Below are positions 6,294 through 14,236 of a DNA stretch of 33,328 bases, piece after piece. The notes below the pieces were generated by a model. It did no database searches, was not told the origin of the DNA, and was given only the letters and a program-made list of their open reading frames with translations. The stretch is from Anaerolineae bacterium (lineage in GTDB: Bacteria > Chloroflexota > Anaerolineae > S016-19): the NCBI GenBank assembly GCA_015486235.1, contig WFSD01000023.1, forward strand, positions 1 to 33,328. The letters are read 5' to 3'. The stretch's first letter is position 1, and every line of letters begins with the position of its first letter. Position numbers and translations under genes: made by a program.

Positions 6294-7553
6294 TTGGAAC
6301 ACCGGACGGAGATCGAACGTGTCTGGGACCTGGTGACCGGGGATTCGTTTCTGGCCGGCGCTTTGGCGACCTGGGGAGCTATGTGGCTCCTGTTCTCTCG
6401 ACTGAATGCTCTGGCACCCGGGGGATGGCCCTGGCGCCTGGCGCTGGCATGGGTGGTGCTATCCCTGAGCCTTCGCCTCGTGGACGAATCGGAACGCTCT
6501 TGGGCGCTCTGGCGCAGGCCAGAGTCTTTGCCGCCGTACCACCCATTTTCGAATTCTGAGCGTGCCACCCTTGCGACGTCCGGATCTCTGGAAAGCGCCT
6601 CTGGTCACGTCCTCGAGCGCCTGCTGCAGCATTTCTCGAGGGTCCGGCGGAGCGACCGGCAGGATGGTGTGGGTTTTTACGCCGATAGGTCATGGGTGGG
6701 CGTCATCGGCTGCCCGCTAATGTGCCTGGGCGCACTGGTGATCGTCCTGGGGAGCGTGATCGGCGCACGCTTCGATGTGGTCCCGACAATGGTGGAACTG
6801 ACACCTGCGCAGTCGGCTCGGGTGCCGGGACTGCCGATGACCGTGGTGCTGGATAACCTGAGTGGGGATCTCACGGCCGATGGCGTTCTCTCCGGTGCTG
6901 TGGCTACCGTTCACGTGAAGGCAAATGGCAGCGAAAGAGGTCGCTATCTCCTGAAAGCAGGGCATCCGGCGTTCCTTGGGCTGGATTGGGTGCATTTGGT
7001 CGGCGGCGGCGCTGCCATCGCCATCAGTGCCATAGGGACGGACGGGAGGCCAGTGCCGATCCAGGTTCCGGCGACCAGCAAGACGTCCGAAAGGGCCGTC
7101 GTTTTATTCCATAGCCCGCAGGAAGAGCACGATCTGGTGCTTCCGGATGCCCAGATCGCCCTCAGACTCGTGCTGTCTTCCCCCAGGGGGCCGATTGGCA
7201 AAGAGGGGTTCTTGGTCCAGGCATTTCGGCCCACGGCGCAGACCCCCATGCTCAGCGAGTATGTGAGCGAGGAGACGGATGTAAAAGTTGAAAGGGTGAA
7301 GCTGCATCTCACGCCTACGGCTTTCGCACGCATCCAGGCCAGCAGGCGAGCGAGCCTGTGGGTGTACATGCTCGGAGCACTGCTACTCTTGGTGGGTACG
7401 ATATGGCAATCCGTTTTCTATCCGCACAGGGTATGGGTCCGTGTCAGAACCAGGAGAGGAGGCGTCGCTATGGATATAGCTGTGGAGAGGTCTCCATTTG
7501 TGGCGCATCCACTCGAAGACGCTGTTGATTCTTTGACCGGAGAGGAAGCATGA
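6294..7553 (+). CDS. ResB-like (Ccs1) cytochrome c biogenesis protein
   Basis: A 419-residue membrane protein with the ResB layout: two N-terminal helices (about 19-38 and 44-61) and a third (about 131-155, WVGVIGCPLMCLGALVIVLG). A large exported domain of about 200 residues follows, then a last helix (about 353-375, LWVYMLGALLLLVGTIWQSVFY) and a short basic cytosolic tail (PHRVWVRVRTRRGG). ResB works with CcsA in system II to bring heme and reduced apocytochrome together. The TTG at 6294 follows a strong GGGGGAG at 6283-6289; no in-frame ATG is nearer. It is coupled to the next gene by an ATGA overlap. Sequence divergence is considerable, so the family call rests on topology, the motif-like ends and the neighbour. 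Confidence 0.62.
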   Translation: MEHRTEIERVWDLVTGDSFLAGALATWGAMWLLFSRLNALAPGGWPWRLALAWVVLSLSLRLVDESERSWALWRRPESLPPYHPFSNSERATLATSGSLESASGHVLERLLQHFSRVRRSDRQDGVGFYADRSWVGVIGCPLMCLGALVIVLGSVIGARFDVVPTMVELTPAQSARVPGLPMTVVLDNLSGDLTADGVLSGAVATVHVKANGSERGRYLLKAGHPAFLGLDWVHLVGGGAAIAISAIGTDGRPVPIQVPATSKTSERAVVLFHSPQEEHDLVLPDAQIALRLVLSSPRGPIGKEGFLVQAFRPTAQTPMLSEYVSEETDVKVERVKLHLTPTAFARIQASRRASLWVYMLGALLLLVGTIWQSVFYPHRVWVRVRTRRGGVAMDIAVERSPFVAHPLEDAVDSLTGEEA

Positions 7554-8119
7554 GCAGGTACTGGATATGGCTGGCGCTGGTGTTCATGTTGGCAGGAAGC
7601 GTTGCAGGCAGGAAACTCCGGTCCAGGGTGGTGTGGCCCGATGGGGACTCGTTGCCGATAGAGTGGATGATCGGCCCAGTTGCCTCGTGGGCTGCCATGG
7701 GGCTGGTCTCTCCCTACAATGGCGACCACCTCCAGTGGTTTTCCCTGGGAGTGTGGGGAATGGTCATGTTGGGTGCCGGGGCTTTGGAGGTGGGAAGTGC
7801 GGTGGTCTGGGGGCGAGTGGTAAGAGCGCGCAAAGGACAGAGGGTTTTGCCTCTGCCACATACCGCTGTGGTCATGGCTTGGAGCGGCACGGTAGGCTTA
7901 GGACTGTTGTCAGCAAGCTGGTTCGGCATGTTCTTGTGGAACCAGATGCTCAGTGGACGTCCTGTGGTGTACGGCTGGCCCCAAGTGTGGCTTGGCGTTC
8001 TGACAATCATGGCATGGATGTGGTTGATGTTCATGCGCCGCCATTTCCGCTGGAGCAGGTGGGTTGGGATGGTGGTTGGGGTGTGGATTTTGTTTGCTCC
8101 AATCGTGTTTGCCATGTGA
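7550..8119 (+). CDS. Small polytopic membrane protein, degenerate CcsA-like
   Basis: The 189-residue product is almost all membrane helix: about six segments, rich in Trp (GWPQVWLGVLTIMAWMWLMF, WVGMVVGVWILFAPIVFAM). It overlaps the ResB-like gene by 4 nt, and ResB is normally paired with CcsA. The last two helices resemble the end of CcsA, but the tryptophan-rich WWD heme-handling motif is not present; GWPQVW stands near where WDPKETW is expected. The protein is also shorter than CcsA (usually 250-350 residues). It may be a reduced CcsA homologue, a dedicated ResB partner, or an unrelated membrane protein. The call rests mainly on context. Confidence 0.45.
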   Translation: MSRYWIWLALVFMLAGSVAGRKLRSRVVWPDGDSLPIEWMIGPVASWAAMGLVSPYNGDHLQWFSLGVWGMVMLGAGALEVGSAVVWGRVVRARKGQRVLPLPHTAVVMAWSGTVGLGLLSASWFGMFLWNQMLSGRPVVYGWPQVWLGVLTIMAWMWLMFMRRHFRWSRWVGMVVGVWILFAPIVFAM

Positions 8120-8132
8120 TGTGTGCCCCTGG

Positions 8133-8293
8133 GAGGGCTGTCGAAACTAATCGAAAGCACGAAATCGCTTCAGGGGCATTTCTCGACGCTTCTGAAGCGA
8201 TCCGTTACTTGCCGTTGGGGTTGATGTAGAGCGATAACGGTTCTGGGGATTCCTGGGGGCCCGTAGGGCCCCCAGGAATTGCTTCGCTCTCCC
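8133..8293 (+). repeat. Dispersed structured repeat, copy 1
   Basis: About 160 bp, matched by a second copy at 25821-25979 on the same strand. The 107-bp core (8187-8293) differs from the other copy at only eight or so positions and has no gaps. It holds a 14-bp perfect stem (8249-8262 with 8266-8279) around the 3-nt loop GTA. A second inverted repeat pairs ATCGCTTCAG (8164-8173) with CTGAAGCGAT (8192-8201). A separate 14-bp palindrome CGAGGGCGCCCTCG follows at 8340-8353. The remaining non-coding sequence up to 8453 shows nothing else I recognise. Confidence 0.85.
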
Positions 8294-8453
8294 CTGGGAG
8301 GTTGCTGGGCCAGACGCTCGACGCCACAAGAGAGTGTCTCGAGGGCGCCCTCGTTTCCATGGAGGTGGGCCAGGGATCATTACGTTTTCTCCGGCAAGTC
8401 ATAAGCTGCATTCAGGGGAGCGGCGGGCTTTGTCCGGAGCAAGGGAGTCGGTG

Positions 8454-9086
8454 TTGGAAGCACTGATACGTCAGGTCATCTACGACACAATCAGCTTGAT
8501 AACCATCGTCGATCCAATTGCAGGCGCTGCTACCATGCTCTCGTTGCTGCCCGCGGGCGTCTCGAATGAGGAAGTAGCCAGGATAGCACGGAGAGCGTCC
8601 GTCACAGTGTTGGTGGCGTCTGTGGTTACGGTGATCTTCGGGGATGCGATCTTCCGCATATTTGGCATCAATCTCATGTCAGTGCAGGCAATAGGCGGGG
8701 TGATCTTGCTTCTGCTTTCGATAGACATGGTCCAAGGGAGGATGGAGCCGAGCACCAGGCACTCGGAGGAAGAGACGGACGAAGCGATGAGCAAGGAGGA
8801 CATATCCATCATCCCGCTGGGCATCCCGATGCTCTTTGGCCCCGGAGTCATTACGACACTGGTCGTGTTCAAGGGCAGTTCCACCTCCCTGGAACAGCAA
8901 GGCGTATTGCTCCTCTCGATATTGATCTCCGTCCTTACTGTCTACCTGTCACTCCGTTTTGCCGACTTCGTCTCGAAGCTGCTAGGAGTCACCGGCCTGC
9001 GAGTCATCAACCGGGTTGTGGGACTGATTGTCGGCGCGATAGCAATACAGTTCATCGTTGTCGGCGTCAAAGGGCTGTGGATGTAA
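8454..9086 (+). CDS. MarC family (UPF0056) integral membrane protein
   Basis: A 210-residue protein with six predicted helices and the MarC-type motif DPIAGAATMLSLLP near the N-terminus, an IPLGIPMLFGPGVITTLVVF segment in the middle and LRVINRVVGLIVGAIAIQFI at the end. The duplicated three-helix arrangement with a charged loop (about 95-120) between halves fits the family. Its function is not settled; an early link to multiple antibiotic resistance was withdrawn. TTG 8454 is preceded by AGGGAG at 8442-8447 with 6-nt spacing; GTG 8451 is an alternative. The open frame extends to 8334 but enters the non-coding repeat region. It is the last plus-strand gene before the long minus-strand block. 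Confidence 0.88.
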   Translation: MEALIRQVIYDTISLITIVDPIAGAATMLSLLPAGVSNEEVARIARRASVTVLVASVVTVIFGDAIFRIFGINLMSVQAIGGVILLLLSIDMVQGRMEPSTRHSEEETDEAMSKEDISIIPLGIPMLFGPGVITTLVVFKGSSTSLEQQGVLLLSILISVLTVYLSLRFADFVSKLLGVTGLRVINRVVGLIVGAIAIQFIVVGVKGLWM

Positions 9087-9090
9087 GGCA

Positions 9091-9522
9091 TCATGTGCCG
9101 GGTGGGGGAGGAGTGAACGGCTTGTCGGCCTCGCTCCACCGTTCCACCATGTGCCTCTGCACTACAAGCTCACCTTCCTCCGTCTCCAGCAGGAATGCCC
9201 CCAGGTCAAACCAACGCGCCACCCCTTCGAGAATCTCGCCTGTGGCCAGTTCGAAACGGGCTGGGAGTCCATCTGCCACGCGGTCCTGTAGGAAGAAAGT
9301 CAGCGCCCGCCGGGACCACCGGTGCCTCCAGATGAGCTCGTCCGCAGGTACGTCGTAGTAATCGGCCAACTTGTGCAGTGTCTCCTCGTCGCCGATGGGG
9401 CGGTATCGCTGTTCGATCTGTCGCAGGATCGGGATGGGGACCTTGCTTTTCGCGGAGACCTCCCTGAAGTCAGGCCCGCCCATAAGAGCGCGCAGGTATC
9501 GGATATAATCTCCGCTGCTCAT
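9091..9522 (-). CDS. XRE-type HTH protein with C-terminal Sm/Hfq-like domain (small partner)
   Basis: A 143-residue protein starting MSSGDYIRYLRALMGG. Residues about 3-66 form an XRE-like helical domain (EVSAKSKVPIPILRQIEQRY, then LHKLADYYDVPADELI). Residues about 70-131 read like an Sm/Hfq fold: a short helix (RRALTFFLQDRV), then ARFELATGEILEGVARW, FDLGAFLLETEEGEL and VVQRHMVERW. FDLGAFLL and VQRHMV line up with Hfq FDQFVILL and YKHAIS, including the His of the RNA-binding pocket. The start codon overlaps the stop of the larger partner by 4 nt (ATGA), so the two are translated together. The tail is proline-rich. The Sm/Hfq assignment is my reading of the pattern, not a search result. No known family name is claimed. 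Confidence 0.65.
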   Translation of the reverse strand: MSSGDYIRYLRALMGGPDFREVSAKSKVPIPILRQIEQRYRPIGDEETLHKLADYYDVPADELIWRHRWSRRALTFFLQDRVADGLPARFELATGEILEGVARWFDLGAFLLETEEGELVVQRHMVERWSEADKPFTPPPPGT

Positions 9523-10286
9523 TTGACGCTGCCCCCTCTCCTGCTGTAGTAAGCTATCGCCAGCTTGTTCAGCGTGATCTCGTTCCCACCATCGTCCTCG
9601 ATGGTGAGGGTATAAGGGCTGAAGCCGATCAGAACCCCTTCTTGCACCGTTTCGTCGAACATGGAGATCCGAAGCCTGCACCTCTCATCCACGCACTTCT
9701 GCAGGTAGTTCATCTCGAACCTGTCCACTCCTTCGGGAAGATGCGCCCTTTTCATCCCTTGTTCTCGGGGGCCTTTCTTGCCCTTGTGCTTCTTGCACTG
9801 CTCTATGAGATCTTTGAGGATTCGGGCGGCTTCCAGCTGGTTCAGCTCCTCGAGCGGCTTCCCTACTTTGGCAACCAGGGCCTCCTTACCAGTGCCCAGG
9901 CACATCCCCAAGGAAAGCATTTGTTCGATCTGGGTTTCGCGCACCGGTGGGATGCTCTTGGGCTTCCGGGGCTTTTTTGCTGGTCTCCTGGAGCGCTTTT
10001 CCCGAGGCAGCTTCGCAGGAGGACGTTTTTCAGCGACGGGTTTCTTGGATTGTATCCTGGCCTCTGGGAACGGCCTGCTCTCGGGTTCTGGAGGCGGGTC
10101 TGATCTGTCTTTTATGTCCCACGGGTCCACGTAGAGTGCCCTGGCCAGCCTCTCCAGGTCTCTCGATAGAATAGTCCTGGTGCCGGATTCGTATTCCCTC
10201 AGCACATGTGCTGGTATGCCAGCCCTGGAAGCAAGCTGGCTCACAGACATCTTCCTCCGTTTTCGCAATTCCCACAGGTTGTACAT
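9519..10286 (-). CDS. XRE-type HTH protein with basic linker, helical module and C-terminal Sm/Hfq-like domain (large partner)
   Basis: The 255-residue product has four parts. Residues 2-58 are a clear XRE helix-turn-helix (MSVSQLASRAGIPAHVLREY). Residues 61-112 are a Pro/Lys/Arg-rich linker likely to bind nucleic acid. Residues 113-168 are a helical module of the T-x2-Q…LG…GKPLEEL-x3-EA…L type, which also occurs at the ends of some ssDNA-annealing and recombination proteins. Residues 190-250 are Sm/Hfq-like: MNYLQKCVDERCRLRISMFD, then VQEGVLIGFSPYTLTIEDD and LNKLAIAYYSRR. GGAGGG precedes the ATG, and upstream a CTTATAAG palindrome overlaps a possible -10. It begins the two-gene unit. A role in RNA-linked regulation is inference only. 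Confidence 0.68.
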   Translation of the reverse strand: MYNLWELRKRRKMSVSQLASRAGIPAHVLREYESGTRTILSRDLERLARALYVDPWDIKDRSDPPPEPESRPFPEARIQSKKPVAEKRPPAKLPREKRSRRPAKKPRKPKSIPPVRETQIEQMLSLGMCLGTGKEALVAKVGKPLEELNQLEAARILKDLIEQCKKHKGKKGPREQGMKRAHLPEGVDRFEMNYLQKCVDERCRLRISMFDETVQEGVLIGFSPYTLTIEDDGGNEITLNKLAIAYYSRRGGSVK

Positions 10287-10334
10287 GACAAGCCCTCCGC
10301 AAGTTGTACTTATAAGGCATAGCCTGAGTGGCTA

Positions 10335-11711
10335 TCACGAACCCGAGAGGGATCGCTCCAGATAGCGTCCGCGCCCGGCATCGCCGACGAACTCCCCATC
10401 ACGGCAGACCGGTTTGCCTCTGGAGAGCACCACGCGAATCGTGCCTTGCACCCCCATCCCTTCGTAAGGCGTGTATCCACCTACGGTATGTAGTCTCCCG
10501 ACGCTGATTTGTCCCTTGTGGCGGGGATCGTACACCACCAAATCCGCATCACTCCCCGGGATGATTGTGCCTTTTCGTGGGAACATGCCGAAAATCCGGG
10601 CCGGGTTGGTGCTCATCACTTCCACCAGCCGTTCCAGGGAAATCCTGCCGGCTGCCACACCGTAGGTGTACATCAAAGGCAGGGACGTCTCCAGTCCAGG
10701 GATGCCGCCGGGAGTAGAGGGGAACTTCATCGTCGACACTTTCTGCTCCAGAGTGTAATCGCAGTGATCGGTCCCGACGGTGCTTATCTCCCCTGAGGCC
10801 AGCAGGCTCCAGAGTTTCGCCCCCTCTCTCCTGGGCCGGAGCGGCGGTTGGAGAATTACCCATTCCGGGTGCTCGCCCTCGTACAGGGAATCGTCCAGAA
10901 TCAGGTATTGGGGACATGTCTCGGATATCACGTTGATACCCTTGCGCCTGGCTTCTGCCAGGATCTCCGTGGTGCCTCCGGTGGAGTTGTGGACCACGTA
11001 CGCCCTGGCTCCTGCTTCCGCCGCCAGGAAAGCTACACGATGGGCGGCTTCCTGCTCCGCCAACATCGGCCGCGCCTGGGCGTGATATCGCAGGCTTGTC
11101 TTGCCCGCGGCTATCAGCCGTTCCGTCGCAGCACTCACCATGGCGTCGTTCTCTGCGTGGACCATGACCAGGATGCCGTGCTTCGCCGCAGCCTTGAACA
11201 CGCGGAGCAATCGGTCGTCGTCCATGTAGTAGTTCGGCCTGTAGGTGGTATATACCTTTGCCTCCGGAGCGCCCAGCCGGACGAGGGTCCTCAACTCATC
11301 CTCCTCGCCAGCGGGCAGGTCAGTTACCATGACATGGAGGCCGTAATCCACCGCCGCTTTGCCATCCACCTCGTTCCACCGGTTCTCCAGCGCTTGCTCC
11401 AACGTCTGGCCGGGGAACTGGGTGGCGAAATCGAGCACTGTAGTGACGCCGCCACAGGCCGCGGCTCTCGTTCCCACGCCCCAATCATCCTTGGTTTGGT
11501 AGATGCCGGTGTCGAGCTGGATGTGGACGTGGGGGTCCACCAGGCCAGGGAGCACCAGGCACCCGTCGGCGTCTATCACCTCGTCTACCTGGGACATTGG
11601 CAGCGCTTCGCCGATAGCCAGGATTTCCTCTCCATGGGTCATCACATCGCCGCGGAAGGTCCCCGCGGGTGTTACCACCAAACCGTTGCGAATCAATATT
11701 CTGTCGCTCAA
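10335..11711 (-). CDS. Hydantoinase / dihydropyrimidinase family amidohydrolase
   Basis: A 458-residue cyclic-amide hydrolase of the amidohydrolase superfamily. Metal ligands are visible in family order: H61 and H63 (DPHVH), the lysine to be carboxylated K152 (AKVY), H185 (VHAEN), H241 (VVHNST) and D315 (GTDHCD). Such enzymes open hydantoins, dihydropyrimidines or allantoin in the cytosol. Dihydroorotase is less likely given the length and the TDHCD ending. The TTG start at 11711 has AGGAGG 7 nt upstream. The gene lies downstream of a BMP-type nucleoside importer on the same strand, suggesting breakdown of an imported base or related ring. A composite repeat separates it from the permease gene, and its head motif lies about 20 nt before the ribosome binding site. 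Confidence 0.9.
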   Translation of the reverse strand: MSDRILIRNGLVVTPAGTFRGDVMTHGEEILAIGEALPMSQVDEVIDADGCLVLPGLVDPHVHIQLDTGIYQTKDDWGVGTRAAACGGVTTVLDFATQFPGQTLEQALENRWNEVDGKAAVDYGLHVMVTDLPAGEEDELRTLVRLGAPEAKVYTTYRPNYYMDDDRLLRVFKAAAKHGILVMVHAENDAMVSAATERLIAAGKTSLRYHAQARPMLAEQEAAHRVAFLAAEAGARAYVVHNSTGGTTEILAEARRKGINVISETCPQYLILDDSLYEGEHPEWVILQPPLRPRREGAKLWSLLASGEISTVGTDHCDYTLEQKVSTMKFPSTPGGIPGLETSLPLMYTYGVAAGRISLERLVEVMSTNPARIFGMFPRKGTIIPGSDADLVVYDPRHKGQISVGRLHTVGGYTPYEGMGVQGTIRVVLSRGKPVCRDGEFVGDAGRGRYLERSLSGS

Positions 11712-11741
11712 CTCGTCACCTCCTCACAGGGCTTTCGATCG

Positions 11742-12105
11742 AATTGGTGGCGCTCAAAAGCAATGAGATGAGTCCGCCCGGACGAAGGTTGCTTCTTGAC
11801 CTCACCCATCACCCTGGCCGCCTGCGGGCGAGGCTGGACCGTGGGAAAATCGCGCCGGGATGGCTCTCTTGAGCGGTTCCCATTGTCGCCAGCGCCACCA
11901 GCGGCAAATTTTGTAGAGCGGGCTGTTAGCCCGCTCAAGTCAAGCTCGAACAGGAAACGCGCTTGGGAGCGGTTTTTTCTCTCCATGCATTCGGACTTTT
12001 CTCTCGTGTTTCGTCATGCGATGTGATGAGCGGACTGACAGTCCACTCTACAGGCTTACACAGTCCCTTTTCCGTTCGGAAAGCGTGAGCATTCGCAAGC
12101 GGGCG
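11742..12105. repeat. Composite intergenic repeat, copy 1
   Basis: This fills most of the 459-bp gap between the hydantoinase and permease genes. It shares its head (11744-11775), an internal stretch with ACCGTGGGAAAA, and its tail with the copy at 16297-16730. Two related hairpins stand in opposite orientation: GAGCGGGCT/AGCCCGCTC (11916-11936, loop GTT) and GAGCGGACT/AGTCCACTC (12028-12048, loop GAC). They form an inverted pair of about 25 bp around a 91-bp centre. No transposase or open frame is convincing. The remaining 65 bp to 12170 hold nothing recognised. Confidence 0.75.
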
Positions 12106-12170
12106 ATAGCATCCCCCTCGATTGCTGCAAACCCGCCGCGAGCCCTTGCGCTGCTCGTGTGGAAATCCCC

Positions 12171-13106
12171 TCACGCTCCCCGTTCACCCCTCACGTACGG
12201 CTTGCCCAGAGCAGAGGGCGATCCGATCCTCTTCTTGAGCGATTCTTGTGACGCGAACATCAGCACCAGGATCGTGAACGCGTATGGCATCATCTGGAGG
12301 AAATAGATCGGGATCGTGACCCCTCTTGTTTGCAGTCCGAATTGGAGGGATTGGACACCTCCAAACAGATAGGAGCCAATGGCTGCCTGCAGTGGATCCC
12401 AGAAGGCGAAGATCACAAGGCCAACGGCGATCCAGCCGCGCCCGGCGGTCATTCCCTCTATCCAACCCGGCGTGTAGGCTAGGCTGATGGCGGCGCCGCC
12501 AAGCCCTGCCAGCATCCCACCGATGAAAGTGTACAGATACCGGACGCCGGCCACCTGTATCCCCATCACATCTGCGGTGATCGGATCCTCACCGACAGCC
12601 TTCAGGTGAAGCCCGGGCCTGGTCCGATTGATGAAGTACCACGCCACAGGAATGAGCAGGTAGGAGAGATACACGAGGATGTCGTGCTGGAACAGGACAG
12701 GGCCAAGAAACGGTATCTGTGAGAGAACAGGGATAGGCAACTTGGAGAATTTCACGCCTGGCACGCCAATGTACGGTTTCCCTATGAAAGAACTCAGCCC
12801 TGATCCGAGCAAGGTTAGTGCCAGGCCGCTCACCACCTGGTCCCCTCGCAGAGTGATGCTGACGAAAGCGTGGAGCAGGCTCATCAATCCCCCGGCGAGC
12901 ATCCCGGCCAGGACGCCCCACCATGGAGAGCCAGTTTTCAGACCGAAAATGAAGCCCGTGACGGCCCCCATCAGCATCATCCCTTCCACACCCAGGTTCA
13001 GGATCCCGGACCTCTCGGCGAATATCTCCCCGACAGTGGCGAATAGTATTGGAGTGCCCGCCCGTATCGAAGCTACGAGGGTAGCGATGACAAAAGCTGC
13101 GTTCAT
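12171..13106 (-). CDS. BMP-family ABC transporter permease (second permease)
   Basis: A 311-residue inner-membrane permease of the branched-chain/nucleoside (NupQ-like) type. About eight to nine hydrophobic segments are visible, with the family stretch GTPILFATVGEIFAERSGILNLGVEGMMLMGA near the N-terminus and LHLKAVGEDPITADVMGI, the EAA-like ATPase-contact loop, near residue 200. The ATG at 13106 has a strong AAAGGAGG; the frame open to 13319 is only an overlap with the other permease. It forms the pore with the 371-aa permease encoded 11 nt upstream. Uptake of purine nucleosides or related compounds is the likely role. Confidence 0.92.
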   Translation of the reverse strand: MNAAFVIATLVASIRAGTPILFATVGEIFAERSGILNLGVEGMMLMGAVTGFIFGLKTGSPWWGVLAGMLAGGLMSLLHAFVSITLRGDQVVSGLALTLLGSGLSSFIGKPYIGVPGVKFSKLPIPVLSQIPFLGPVLFQHDILVYLSYLLIPVAWYFINRTRPGLHLKAVGEDPITADVMGIQVAGVRYLYTFIGGMLAGLGGAAISLAYTPGWIEGMTAGRGWIAVGLVIFAFWDPLQAAIGSYLFGGVQSLQFGLQTRGVTIPIYFLQMMPYAFTILVLMFASQESLKKRIGSPSALGKPYVRGERGA

Positions 13107-13117
13107 GGCCACCTCCT

Positions 13118-14233
13118 TTAATCGCTGGCGCTCAGGGTTATTCTGTACCGGACCAGTATGTCGCTGCTGACCACGAAGAAAAGGATTAGCGCCTGCAAGA
13201 TGAATGATATAGCCGACGGCAGTCCCATACTGATCTGTATCTGGTCGCCAGCGACCAGCAACCCGCCGAAGAGGAACGCAACCAGGAGTATCGCCCACGG
13301 GTCCAGCCGAGCCAACCATGCCACGATGATCGCCGTGTAGCCGTATCCAGGGCTGATCTGCCGCTGGAGCCGGTGGATGATCCCTGTCACCTCAGCCATG
13401 CCGGCTATCCCGGCCAGGCCTCCGCTCACCAGCAGGACCAGCAAAATGTTGCGAGCGACGTTCATGCCTGCGCTATGGGCTGCTTTTGGGCCCTGGCCGA
13501 TTGCTTTGATCTCGAACCCCCATTTCGTCCTGGTGATTATTATCCAGATGGCAAGGGCAGCCAGCAACCCAAACACCAGCCCCAAATGTACCCGGTGGTT
13601 CTTTGGCAGGAAGAAAAGGCCTGGCGTGCGCGGCAGGTCTGCCGCCTCCGGGAATTGTGGGGAGAAGGGGAACCCCAGGCTGTTCGGGTCCCGCCACGGG
13701 CTGTTGACCAGCCAGTCCACCCAGAAAATGGCGATGTAGTTCATCATCAGTGTGGTGATGATTTCGTTGACGTTGAGGTACGCTTTCAGGATGGCCGGGA
13801 TCATCGCCCAGAGGCCACCAGCGGCAAACCCCGCCAGGAGAGCCAGGATGATGTAGGCTGCCGGTCCGGGGTTCGCCCAGATCTTGCCCAGGTAGAGAGC
13901 AATTCCGGCGGCAGCGAAAGCCCCCATGTAGATTTGTCCCTCGGCGCCGATGTTCCACAGGCGCATCCGGAATGCCATCGAAACCCCCAGGCCAGACAGG
14001 GCCAGAGGGATCATCTTGACGAAAGTCTCTGCTATGCCGTAGCCGGAGCCGAAAGCGCCGTTGAACATGAAGATATAGGCAGAGATTGGATTTACCCCAT
14101 TCAGCGCAAAGATGACCATTCCTACCAGTAGCGCAAGTACCACGGCGACCACCGGTGAGAGGATGTTGGCCCATCGCGGCACTTCCAGTCTTTCTTCGAC
14201 GCGAATCTTCCACCGTGCTGCGTTTACACCCAT
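13118..14233 (-). CDS. BMP-family ABC transporter permease (first permease)
   Basis: The 371-residue protein is a NupP-like permease with about ten hydrophobic segments. Family hallmarks include SGLGVSMAFRMRLWNIGAEGQIYMGA (near residues 80-105), LKAYLNVNEIITTLMMNYIA in the centre and FEIKAIGQGPKAAHSAGM, the cytosolic coupling loop. It starts 3 nt after the ATPase stop, so the two are probably translated together, and the second permease follows after 11 nt. With the ATPase and BMP lipoprotein it makes a complete importer. The substrate cannot be fixed from sequence. Confidence 0.93.
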   Translation of the reverse strand: MGVNAARWKIRVEERLEVPRWANILSPVVAVVLALLVGMVIFALNGVNPISAYIFMFNGAFGSGYGIAETFVKMIPLALSGLGVSMAFRMRLWNIGAEGQIYMGAFAAAGIALYLGKIWANPGPAAYIILALLAGFAAGGLWAMIPAILKAYLNVNEIITTLMMNYIAIFWVDWLVNSPWRDPNSLGFPFSPQFPEAADLPRTPGLFFLPKNHRVHLGLVFGLLAALAIWIIITRTKWGFEIKAIGQGPKAAHSAGMNVARNILLVLLVSGGLAGIAGMAEVTGIIHRLQRQISPGYGYTAIIVAWLARLDPWAILLVAFLFGGLLVAGDQIQISMGLPSAISFILQALILFFVVSSDILVRYRITLSASD

Positions 14234-14236
14234 AGG

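Noticed and set aside
10335-11711. Dihydroorotase instead of hydantoinase
   Set aside because: Length, the DPHVH…VHAEN…TDHCD motif set and the lack of pyr genes nearby fit dihydropyrimidinase/hydantoinase better.
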